Shown one piece after another: positions 27,141-34,596 of a stretch of 64,000 nt of DNA. Each line of letters begins with the position of its first letter. Position 1 is the stretch's first letter. The stretch spans positions 558,001-622,000 of the forward strand of contig NZ_CP006965.1 in assembly GCF_000517445.1 (NCBI RefSeq). The letters run 5' to 3'. The stretch comes from Thermococcus paralvinellae (GTDB lineage: Archaea > Methanobacteriota_B > Thermococci > Thermococcales > Thermococcaceae). The translations under genes were made by a program, and so were the position numbers. The notes beneath the pieces were generated by a model, which was not told the origin of the DNA, ran no database searches, and saw only the letters and a program-made list of their open reading frames with translations.

Positions 27141-28661
27141 ATGAGAATCCTCCTTGTGACAGGAAGGCTGGCTGAGCCACTGGTAAGAAAATATGGCAAA
27201 GGCTGTGATGTATTTGTAGCTCCCGTTAGCGTAGCCGCTTTTCTCACTCCTAAGCTCATAGTCCATTACCTAAAAAAAGCTGGCATAAAAAGTGAAGATT
27301 ACGATTTAATTCTCATTCCTGGTCTCGTTAGGGGCTCAGCTCAGCAGATTGAAGATGAACTCAGCATTCCGGCGTTTAAGGGGCCAAGATATGCTTTTGA
27401 TCTGCCTCAGGTTCTTGAAGCTTTAAAGCAGGGCTTCAAGCTCAGTAAGGAAGTTCCAGCAGATGATTTGTTTCAGAGGGATGCACTCAAAAAGGTTGAA
27501 GATATCAAAAATAAGACGAAGAACAAAGCATATATTGAAAAAGCTCTGAAAAAGCCATACAACTTTCTCATCGGTAGCCTCCCCATTGGCTTTGACTTCC
27601 CACATAGAATTCTAGCTGAGATAGTTGATGCTCCAAAGATGAGCATTGACGGAATAGTGAGCAAAGCAGTTTACTACCTCAATAGTGGAGCTGACATCAT
27701 AGACATTGGAATGGTAAGCGGTGAAACAAATCTGGACTTTGTTGAGCTAATTCCAGAAATCAGAGATGCTCTAAAAGAAAGGGGGTATAATATTCCAATA
27801 AGCTTTGATTCCCTAAACACAAGGGAAATTAAGAGAGCTTTAGATTTTGCTGACTTATTCCTCAGTGTTGATGAGAGCAACCTTGAGGAGCTTGTAACAG
27901 AGAAACCAGTAGTTTTAATACCTACAAATCAGAAAAAGGGAATTTTTCCCAAGAATCCGGCAGAGAGGGTTGAATTTCTGGAAATGCTCAAAGAAAAAGC
28001 TCTTGATTTGGGTTATAAACGAATTATCTCCGACCTTATTCTTGAGCATATTCCACATCTGGCTCGTTCAATAACTGCTTTTCAACTTTATCGCGAGAGA
28101 AATCCCAATGACGTGCTTTTAGCTGGTGTTGGTAATGTGGTTGAGCTGATCGATGCTGATAGCGTTGGAATAAACGCAGTTATGGCAGGTTTTGCCAAAG
28201 AACTGAAAATTTCTCTGCTTTTAACTACAGAGGTCAGCCCAAAGTGCAGAGGCTCAGTTAAAGAGTTAAGGAGAGCTTTAGACATGATGCTCTTCGACAT
28301 GCCCAAGGATTTAGGTTTTGATCTGCTGATTTTGAAGGAGAAGAGAAGTGAGAAAGTTGAGTATGAAGTCAAATCCCCCATAATTGAAGCCAGAGAAAGG
28401 GAAGTTAGGCCGGAAAATATTTACTTCAGGATTTTTACAGAAGAGAACAAAATCTGGGTGATTGCTCACAAAGGAACTGGGCAGATTTTGACGATAGTAG
28501 GAGAAGAACCAAATGCAATAATTGACACAATTTTAGAGCACTTCAAAATCTCACCGAGGCACGCTTTTTACCTTGGAAGGGAACTTGAGAGGGCCAAAAC
28601 AGCTCTAAAGCTTAAACGCTCTTATATACAGGAGGTCGAGCTGTTCAAGGAGTTCTACTGA
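27141..28661 (+). CDS. Dihydropteroate-synthase-like archaeal protein
   Basis: A 506-residue protein whose middle holds a pterin-binding TIM barrel: SGADIIDIGMVSGET matches the DHPS/methyltransferase pattern, followed by PISFDSLNTREIKRAL. The N-terminal ~150 residues (MRILLVTGRLAEPLVRKYG) form a separate domain. The C-terminal 100 residues are a further alpha/beta unit. Archaeal proteins of this layout are thought to act in modified-folate (methanopterin-like) synthesis, but proof is limited. TATA at about 27111-27118 leaves almost no leader. The ORF extension upstream overlaps that TATA, so 27141 is the start. Confidence 0.78.
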   Translation: MRILLVTGRLAEPLVRKYGKGCDVFVAPVSVAAFLTPKLIVHYLKKAGIKSEDYDLILIPGLVRGSAQQIEDELSIPAFKGPRYAFDLPQVLEALKQGFKLSKEVPADDLFQRDALKKVEDIKNKTKNKAYIEKALKKPYNFLIGSLPIGFDFPHRILAEIVDAPKMSIDGIVSKAVYYLNSGADIIDIGMVSGETNLDFVELIPEIRDALKERGYNIPISFDSLNTREIKRALDFADLFLSVDESNLEELVTEKPVVLIPTNQKKGIFPKNPAERVEFLEMLKEKALDLGYKRIISDLILEHIPHLARSITAFQLYRERNPNDVLLAGVGNVVELIDADSVGINAVMAGFAKELKISLLLTTEVSPKCRGSVKELRRALDMMLFDMPKDLGFDLLILKEKRSEKVEYEVKSPIIEAREREVRPENIYFRIFTEENKIWVIAHKGTGQILTIVGEEPNAIIDTILEHFKISPRHAFYLGRELERAKTALKLKRSYIQEVELFKEFY

Positions 28662-28700
28662 AAAGCTTAAAAATTGAGAAATAAAACAATTTAATGGCGG

Positions 28701-28762
28701 GCATGTGATGACCTTTCTACGGTCTGAGCTCTGCGATGATGACTACAGCCAGGGCTGATTCA
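28701..28762 (+). ncRNA. C/D box guide sRNA (canonical)
   Basis: All four boxes are exact: C GTGATGA (28705-28711), D' CTGA (28724-28727), C' ATGATGA (28736-28742), D CTGA (28755-28758). Both guides are 12 bases, CCTTTCTACGGT and CTACAGCCAGGG. By the fifth-base rule the predicted target residues are a U in ACCGU and a G in CCCUG. An AT-rich TATA-like ATTTAATGG lies just upstream. The 3' end touches the convergent DUF3216 gene. Confidence 0.85.
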
Positions 28763-29047
28763 TTCCTCAAAAATCGGCGGCTTTGGTTTTCTGAACTTTG
28801 CGTCAAGCTCTTTTCTCTGAGTGCTTACTTTCTCAAGCAAACTCTTGACCTTTTCATTCTCAGGGTACTTGATCTTTAAAGTTGTCAGAATTCCCTCTGC
28901 AAAGCCCAATATGGAGACTTTAACAAATTCTTTGCCCTTTTTGGATTCGAACTCTTTGTTTAGGGTTATGAATGACTCAATTCTTGGGATTAAGTTCTCT
29001 TCTCCAAGCTCCTTACAAAGGGTTTTGAGCTCTTCTAAGACCTTCAT
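28760..29047 (-). CDS. DUF3216-like helical protein
   Basis: A 95-residue, mostly helical, highly charged protein (KVLEELKTLCKELGEENL, then FVKVSILGFAEGILTTLK). It fits the small Thermococcales family DUF3216, whose role is unknown. It is 4 bp downstream of the TatD-like gene and is probably translated from the same message. GGTGAGAAG is present before the ATG. Confidence 0.6.
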   Translation of the reverse strand: MKVLEELKTLCKELGEENLIPRIESFITLNKEFESKKGKEFVKVSILGFAEGILTTLKIKYPENEKVKSLLEKVSTQRKELDAKFRKPKPPIFEE

Positions 29048-29051
29048 CTTC

Positions 29052-29813
29052 TCACCTCAGCTTTAGATTGAAAAATTTAATAGCGTTCTCCTCAGTTATC
29101 CCCTCTACTTCTTCAAAAGGCAGGCCTTTAAGCTTTGCTATCTCCTCAATTGCTACCTTCACGTAGCAAGGTTTATTTCTCTGCCCTTTAAATGGACTCA
29201 TATAAGGAGAATCTGTCTCCACGAGAACTGCCTTAACGTCGAGAACTTCTGCCACAGCTTTAACTTCTGGGATAAAGACAATACCAGTGTTTATCCCGAT
29301 GTAATGTCCATTCTCTGCAATCTCCTTCGCCAGCTCTTTACTTCCAGCGAAAGAATGGAAGTAGGCGTTTACACCATAGCGCTGAACAATTTCATATGCC
29401 TCTTTTTCAGATTCTCTAGCATGAATGACTACAGGCTTCTTAATTTCAAGTGCTAGTTCAAGGAAGTGCTTGAAAATTTGCATCTGATTTTCTTTTTGCT
29501 TCTCATTTTCAGCGTAGTGATAGTCTAGACCTATCTCACCAACTGCCACTATCTCATCTTTATGCTCCCATATGAACTCCTCAACCTTCCTAACCTTCTC
29601 CCAATTCCCTCTTCTCGCTTCGTTTGGATGATAGCCAAGCGTTGGGAAGATAAAGCCGAAGTAAGGCTTTAGCATCTCCCAGCTTTTCCATACATGAGCT
29701 TTTCTGTACTCTGTTATTGAGTCAACAACGGCTTTAAGCTCAGCTTTGCACTCCTCTATAATTTTTGGTGCATCTCGCTTATAAAACTCGAAATGAGCGT
29801 GAGCATCTATCAT
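29052..29813 (-). CDS. TatD-related metal-dependent hydrolase
   Basis: Amidohydrolase-fold protein of 253 residues. The metal-binding start is MIDAHAHFEF, followed by TLGYHPNEA, the central VGEIGLDYHY glutamate and PVVIHARESEKEAY. The HSFAGSKE histidine and VETDSPYMSPFKG aspartate complete the site. TatD-family members are DNases or generic phosphodiesterases. All expected ligands are present, so it should be active. TGATAAA lies upstream; the ATG is the only sensible start. Confidence 0.88.
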   Translation of the reverse strand: MIDAHAHFEFYKRDAPKIIEECKAELKAVVDSITEYRKAHVWKSWEMLKPYFGFIFPTLGYHPNEARRGNWEKVRKVEEFIWEHKDEIVAVGEIGLDYHYAENEKQKENQMQIFKHFLELALEIKKPVVIHARESEKEAYEIVQRYGVNAYFHSFAGSKELAKEIAENGHYIGINTGIVFIPEVKAVAEVLDVKAVLVETDSPYMSPFKGQRNKPCYVKVAIEEIAKLKGLPFEEVEGITEENAIKFFNLKLR

Positions 29814-29885
29814 TTTATCACCAAATGAAGGGTGAGTTTGATTGATTAAAAACTTAACTTGATGAAAAACATAGTATAGGAAACT

Positions 29886-30149
29886 TCAGAATTTAGGCTC
29901 TCTGCTTAGTCCTCTTTTCTTCCATATTACTCTCCCATCTTTTCTAACGACAGCAAGAATTCTGTGGTAAGGAATCTGCGTTTCGCCAATAAAGAAATAA
30001 CCATGTCCAAGTTCAATAATTTCCACTGGGATTTTCTTCACATCACCATACGCCCCTCTATGCTCAATCACTATGTAGTAATCGCCCTCGTTTTCTCTTG
30101 GATCGTACTTTATCTTTGCCAATGCCTCTTTTACTGAGCCCTTTCTCAT
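29886..30149 (-). CDS. MJ1316 RNA cyclic-group end recognition domain protein (UPF0248)
   Basis: An 87-residue protein matching the old UPF0248/DUF504 group: KEALAKIKYDPREN, the central DYYIVIEHRGAYGD, and GETQIPYHRILAVVRKDG. The domain has been linked with recognition of cyclic-phosphate RNA ends in larger proteins. A role in RNA repair or decay is possible. It overlaps the upstream hydrolase by 4 bp (ATGA). Confidence 0.78.
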   Translation of the reverse strand: MRKGSVKEALAKIKYDPRENEGDYYIVIEHRGAYGDVKKIPVEIIELGHGYFFIGETQIPYHRILAVVRKDGRVIWKKRGLSREPKF

Positions 30150-30835
30150 TCGAAGTCCTCCAGAAGGTGTTTTACATACTCAAGGTTTTCTTTCCAGCTT
30201 TTAATTACCCTCCCATGCCCCGGTAGTCCGAGATAAACATCAAGCTTTTCAAGCTTTTGGAGAGATTTTTTAAGCATCTCTAAGCTTCCTGTAGGGAAAT
30301 CTGTTCTTCCAACTGTTCTGTTGAAAATCGTGTCTCCAGTAAAGAGCAGCTTTTCCTTTGGCTCATATAGGCAAGTACTTCCTCCCGTATGTCCAGGAGT
30401 GTGAATTACAATAAGCTCAAGATTTCCTACTTGTAATATGTCTCCATCACTCAGCTTTAGGTGGACTTCATGAGGAATGTAGTTCCTCCCATGGTAGAAT
30501 GAAAGTATCACATAGTCATCTCCGCTTTCCAATGCCTCAGCCGTATATTTATGGGCCGCAAAGTAAACTTCGATTCCTCTCTCCTCGAAATACCTCCCAA
30601 AAGCTAGGTTTCCACCAACATGGTCAAAATGCTCATGTGTGTTGAAGATTGTAATTTTTTCAACATCTTTCAGATAGTTCTCGTTGAGCCAGACATCTAT
30701 GTATTTGTGCCAGTAGACTCCAGTGCCAGTGTCTATTATCAGGGCTTCATTTTCGTCTTTAACTAGATATATGTTTGAGTCCCAGCCAAGGCCTTTGAGC
30801 ATTACAGTGTTTGGTGGAATTTCGATGGGAATCAT
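30146..30835 (-). CDS. Metallo-beta-lactamase fold hydrolase (glyoxalase II-like)
   Basis: A 229-residue MBL-fold protein. The zinc motif HEHFDHVGG is near residue 66, with the downstream histidine in IHTPGHTGGS, the bridging Asp in FTGDTIF, and the last His in LPGHGR. That pattern is the hydroxyacylglutathione hydrolase/persulfide dioxygenase type. Without glutathione in archaea the substrate is open. The ATG at 30835 has GAGGTG six bases before it. The leader contains a candidate structured RNA (30853-30926). Confidence 0.85.
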   Translation of the reverse strand: MIPIEIPPNTVMLKGLGWDSNIYLVKDENEALIIDTGTGVYWHKYIDVWLNENYLKDVEKITIFNTHEHFDHVGGNLAFGRYFEERGIEVYFAAHKYTAEALESGDDYVILSFYHGRNYIPHEVHLKLSDGDILQVGNLELIVIHTPGHTGGSTCLYEPKEKLLFTGDTIFNRTVGRTDFPTGSLEMLKKSLQKLEKLDVYLGLPGHGRVIKSWKENLEYVKHLLEDFE

Positions 30836-30852
30836 GTTCATCACCTCAAAAA

Positions 30853-30926
30853 GGGGCTCCAGGGGGGACCGCGTCCTCATCCGAGGGAGCGAATCTCGTC
30901 AGCAAGGGTAAAACTCTTCATCGCCC
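30853..30926 (-). ncRNA. Atypical C/D-box-like RNA candidate in the MBL gene leader
   Basis: Reading on the minus strand: GGGC, C-like GATGA, a 15-base stretch, D' CTGA, then CGAG...CTCG forming a short hairpin, C'-like GATGA, a GC-rich guide with CGCGGTCC, then CTGGA and GCCC. GGGC and GCCC pair as a closing stem. Box D deviates (CTGGA). A TATA-like CTTTTTAAACC (minus strand, about 30946-30956) is about 25 bp upstream. It could be an sRNA or a structured 5' leader. Confidence 0.42.
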
Positions 30927-31006
30927 ATTTGAAAATTAGCGCCAAGGTTTAAAAAGTTAGGGAGACTTTATAAAGGCTCACCACTACTAATGGTTAGGTG
31001 ATTTGA

Positions 31007-32059
31007 ATGAAAGCTGAGAGAGCCAAGGAAATTTTGATTAATCTGTTGAAAATTCCGTCTCCTTCTGGGAGAGAAGATAGATTGGCATTACATATCATGG
31101 AGTTCCTTCACAAACTCGGTTATGATGTCCACATAGAGAGCGATGGCGAGATAATAAACCTTATTGTTAATCCAGATGCTGAGCTCTTCTATGAGGTGCA
31201 CATGGATACAATTGACATTAGGGTTCAACCTTTCATAAGAGGTAACATTGTCTACGGAACTGGGGCGAGTGATGTAAAAGGAGGTCTAGCGAGCATTTTG
31301 CTTATGCTTGAGAGCCTAAAGAAGGAAGGTAAGGACTTAAACGTTGGAATTGTCTTTGTCAGTGATGAGGAAAAGGGAGGAAGAGGCTCTGCCCTGTTTA
31401 TGGAACGTTACAGACCAAAGATGGCAATTGTTTTAGAACCAACTGATCTTGAAGTTCACATAGCTCATGCTGGAAACATTGAGGCTTACTTTGAGGTTGA
31501 TGGAAAAGAAGCCCATGGAGCTTGTCCGGAGAGCGGAGAGAATGCTATTGAGCTGACTTATAAAATGTTAGATGAGCTTAAAGCTTTGGAACCGTTTAAG
31601 AAGAAGGGTAAGTACTTTGATCCCCACGTTGGACTTCAAGAACTTGTCTGCGAGAATCCATATTACCTAATTCCAGCCCTCTGTAGAGGCCGTCTTGAAG
31701 CTCGTCTGTTACCAGAGCAGGAAGTTGAGGACATTCTCGACCTATTTGACCCAATACTTGAGGAGTACACGCTAAGATATGAATACACAGAGATATGGGA
31801 CGGATATGAGCTTGATGAGAGCGAGGAGATTGTGCAGATAGCTAAGCGGGCAATGGATTTAACTGGCTTAGATGAATTTGGAGGAATGCGGAGCTGGACA
31901 GATGCAATAAACTTCATGTACAACGGAACAAAGACCATAGTCTTTGGACCCGGCAACTTGGATATCTCACACACGAAGAATGAGCATATAGATGTGAGAG
32001 ACGTCGTTAAAGCGAGCGAGTTCTTAACTGCCGTGAATGATATTTTTGGGAAGAGCTGA
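31007..32059 (+). CDS. M20-family metallopeptidase/deacylase
   Basis: A 350-residue di-zinc amidohydrolase of the ArgE/DapE/LysK type. The first metal His-Asp is in EVHMDTIDI near residue 66, then GTGASDVKGGLAS, the catalytic Glu-Glu in VSDEEKGG, and ligands in VLEPTD. The last His is in ISHTKNEHID. No LysW-pathway or arginine gene is adjacent, so the substrate is open. GGTGATTTGA precedes the ATG, and a TATA (CTTTATAAAG) is near 30969-30978. Confidence 0.85.
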   Translation: MKAERAKEILINLLKIPSPSGREDRLALHIMEFLHKLGYDVHIESDGEIINLIVNPDAELFYEVHMDTIDIRVQPFIRGNIVYGTGASDVKGGLASILLMLESLKKEGKDLNVGIVFVSDEEKGGRGSALFMERYRPKMAIVLEPTDLEVHIAHAGNIEAYFEVDGKEAHGACPESGENAIELTYKMLDELKALEPFKKKGKYFDPHVGLQELVCENPYYLIPALCRGRLEARLLPEQEVEDILDLFDPILEEYTLRYEYTEIWDGYELDESEEIVQIAKRAMDLTGLDEFGGMRSWTDAINFMYNGTKTIVFGPGNLDISHTKNEHIDVRDVVKASEFLTAVNDIFGKS

Positions 32060-32148
32060 GGTTTTTGTTTTTCTTTCTTTTCGTAGGAACTTCTCTGTCA
32101 GAGATTTTTGCAATTGTCCTGAGGAAGGAACGGTCAAAATTTCGAAAC

Positions 32149-32173
32149 CCTTAAATAGTTTACTTGCAAGTAA
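32149..32173. promoter_or_regulatory. TATA-like box plus 14-bp palindromic operator before the DUF234 ATPase
   Basis: TTACTTGCAAGTAA at 32160-32173 is a perfect 14-bp palindrome. It lies immediately after a TATA-like CTTAAATAG (about 32150-32158) and 20 bp before the ATPase start codon. This is the position of a repressor site over the transcription start. No second copy was noticed in the window. Confidence 0.6.
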
Positions 32174-32193
32174 TTTACTGGTGAGTATACAAT

Positions 32194-33591
32194 ATGTTCA
32201 TCGACAGAGAAACCGAGATGAGGCTGCTTGAGGAGAGGTTGAAAAGGGGGAGAGCAGAATTTGTAGTTGTATACGGAAGAAGGAGGATTGGAAAGACAGC
32301 TCTGTTGCTTGAGTTCATAAAGAAACATGGAGGGCTTTATCTTCTCGCAAGGGAAACGAGCGAATTCGAGAATCTGAAACGCTTCTCGGAAAAGTTAGCT
32401 GATTATTTTAACGATGAATTTCTGAGGAAAAATCCACTTCAGAGCTGGGACGCGTTTTTCGAGTATCTTCATCAAAAATCCCTCAAAGATAGGCTTATTA
32501 TCATTATTGATGAGTTCCCTCACCTCATGAAAGGGAACAAGGCTTTACCCTCGATATTGCAGGAATACTGGGATTTAAAGCTCTCGCAGGAGAAAATATT
32601 TCTCATAATCTGTGGCTCCAGCGTTTCCATGATGGAAAAGCTTCTCGACTATAAAAGCCCCCTTTACGGCAGAAGAACTGCACAGATGAAGCTTAAACCC
32701 CTGAATTTTTTCAGTGCGAAGGGATTCTTTCCGCGGCATCCACTTGAGGAGTTTGTAAAGGTCTACGGGATACTGGGAGGAACCCCAGCCTATCTTCTTG
32801 AGTTCAATGATGAAAAAAGCGTTGAAGAGAATCTGCTGGATTACTTCAGAGCAGATTCATTCCTCTATGGAGATGCACTTTTCATCCTAAGAGAGGAGCT
32901 CGAAGAACCGAGGAACTACTTTGCCATAATGGAAGCGATAGCAAGGGGAAAAACTACGCTCAATGAAATCGTAAACGAAACGGGTTTGGAGAGAGCTACT
33001 GTGGGGAAATACTTAAGTGTTCTCATTGACCTCGACTTAGTGCGGAGAGAAATTCCCGTAACGGCAAGCTGGAAGAGCAGGAAGGGGAGATACTATATAA
33101 CTGACCCGTATTTTGCCTTTTGGTTCCGCTATGTTTATCCCAACTCAGATTTAATAGAGACTGGACAGGGGAAAGAGCTCGTTGAACTCGTGATGGAGGA
33201 CTTCAACAACCACCTCGGCTGGGTTTTTGAGGAAATTGCAAAGCAGTTTCTTATTGAGCTGAATAAACGGAAAGAGTTGCCTTTCAGGTTCATGAAGATT
33301 GGAAGGTGGTGGCACCGCGGGGAGGAGATTGACCTCGTTGGATTAAACGAAAGGGAGAAGAAGGCTCTCTTCGTTGAGGTGAAGTGGAAAAGGCTGAAGG
33401 AGAGGGAGGCGCGGGGAATTTTGAAGGACTTGGAGAGGAAGGCGGAGCTGGTCGGCCTTGAAGGGTGGGAGAAGGCTTACGGACTGGTGGCGAAGAGAGT
33501 TGATGGAAAGGGGAAGCTTGGAGAGGAGGGCTACCTCGCCTGGGATTTGGGGGACTTCGAAAATCTTATTTCGGATGAGAGTGAAGTTTGA
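32194..33591 (+). CDS. Archaeal STAND-like ATPase with DUF234 nuclease-like C-terminus
   Basis: A 465-residue protein. The N-terminal P-loop is VYGRRRIGKTALL near residues 27-39 and Walker B is IIIIDEFPHLMK; CGSSVSMME is the sensor region. A winged helix follows (LNEIVNETGLERATVGKYL, near residue 270). The C-terminal DUF234 region shows EIDLVG...ALFVEVKWK, the core of a PD-(D/E)XK-type nuclease fold. These expanded archaeal ATPases are suspected mobile or defence-related genes, function unproven. The start follows GGTGAG-like sequence and a palindromic operator. Confidence 0.85.
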   Translation: MFIDRETEMRLLEERLKRGRAEFVVVYGRRRIGKTALLLEFIKKHGGLYLLARETSEFENLKRFSEKLADYFNDEFLRKNPLQSWDAFFEYLHQKSLKDRLIIIIDEFPHLMKGNKALPSILQEYWDLKLSQEKIFLIICGSSVSMMEKLLDYKSPLYGRRTAQMKLKPLNFFSAKGFFPRHPLEEFVKVYGILGGTPAYLLEFNDEKSVEENLLDYFRADSFLYGDALFILREELEEPRNYFAIMEAIARGKTTLNEIVNETGLERATVGKYLSVLIDLDLVRREIPVTASWKSRKGRYYITDPYFAFWFRYVYPNSDLIETGQGKELVELVMEDFNNHLGWVFEEIAKQFLIELNKRKELPFRFMKIGRWWHRGEEIDLVGLNEREKKALFVEVKWKRLKEREARGILKDLERKAELVGLEGWEKAYGLVAKRVDGKGKLGEEGYLAWDLGDFENLISDESEV

Positions 33592-33626
33592 GAGGTGGTG
33601 ACTTTGTCAATTCTCGCTTTGACAGG

Positions 33627-34595
33627 ATGTTCATATTCGGGGGGAAGAAGGAGGAGGAAAAGAAAACGGAAGACAAATGGATGAGAATGCTCAGAGAGGC
33701 CAGCGAGAAATATGGGATCCCCTTGGAAAAACTAAAAAAGGCGGGGCTGTTTAGAATCTACAACGGAGGACAAGTACGAATTCTTCAGAAAGCGCTGGGT
33801 ATTCCTGAAAAGAAATTATTTGAAGTGTTAGATGCAACGTATACGATCCCAGACAAGCATATATATCATCCCACATAGAAAAAATGGCATGACACATCGA
33901 GAGAGCCATATATTGCGCACCTCGCGCAGATTCACCCAATTCTCGCGGTAGCCGCCGCAGAACACACAAAAACGTACACTCGAGACGTTGGACACGCAGT
34001 AGGAGACGCAATAGATAGAATATACAGGGAAGGGATATACCTGGAATTGAAAAAGGATCCCACGCCACTAATAGATGTCATTTACGAAGAGCTGGCAGAG
34101 AGGGGCATCCCGATTCCCAACAGCGAGAAATTCTATGAAGATATGGAAAAAGCGTTCAACGTTGCATCCAAAATCGTAGATAAGATCGTAATTATGGATA
34201 AAGATTCGCAAACGATTGAAACAGCAGCTGAAATCATGGCCGGACACGTAGAGGATCCTGTTTCAAAACTAAAAGAGGTAGGCATAGATATCACCCCTGA
34301 ATTAGAAGAGCTAAAGCAAGTGTTCGCTGAGATCAGCGGGAAGAAGATAGAACCAAAGAAACCTTCCAAGGCACCAAACATTCAACCGGAGCTCCTCGCC
34401 ATAGCCAAGGCCCTCCAGTTCTCGGACTTCTCCGAGAGTGCCATGAGGAAGGCCGAGGATGAGTTGATAAAGTTGATAGATGAACTCACTGATGACGAAG
34501 CCAATGCCCTCCAAGTCTTCTACGCAGTCAAACTCCTCAGGCTCGTGCAGAAGAGAGATAGGGAAGGAATCGTGGAGTTTTCCAAGAATATGTGA
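33627..34595 (+). pseudogene. Unknown protein gene interrupted by one in-frame TAG
   Basis: One frame of 323 codons is broken only by TAG at 33876-33878; on both sides the sequence reads as normal protein (KHIYHPT before, KKWHDTSREPYIAHLAQ after). The N-terminal part has a basic-acidic tail and LRIYNGG-like helices. The C-terminal part is helical (AKALQFSDFSESAMRK). No family is recognised. Base use after the stop is richer in GC (for example CTCGCGGTAGCCGCCGC) than in neighbours, suggesting foreign origin. Translation could restart at 34047 (ATG-like start) giving 182 residues. Start is uncertain; GAGGTGG upstream is poorly spaced. Confidence 0.6.
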
Positions 34596-34596
34596 G

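Noticed and set aside
33876-33878. TAG read as pyrrolysine
   Set aside because: Thermococcales have no known pyrrolysine system and no PYLIS-like element or pyl genes are seen here.
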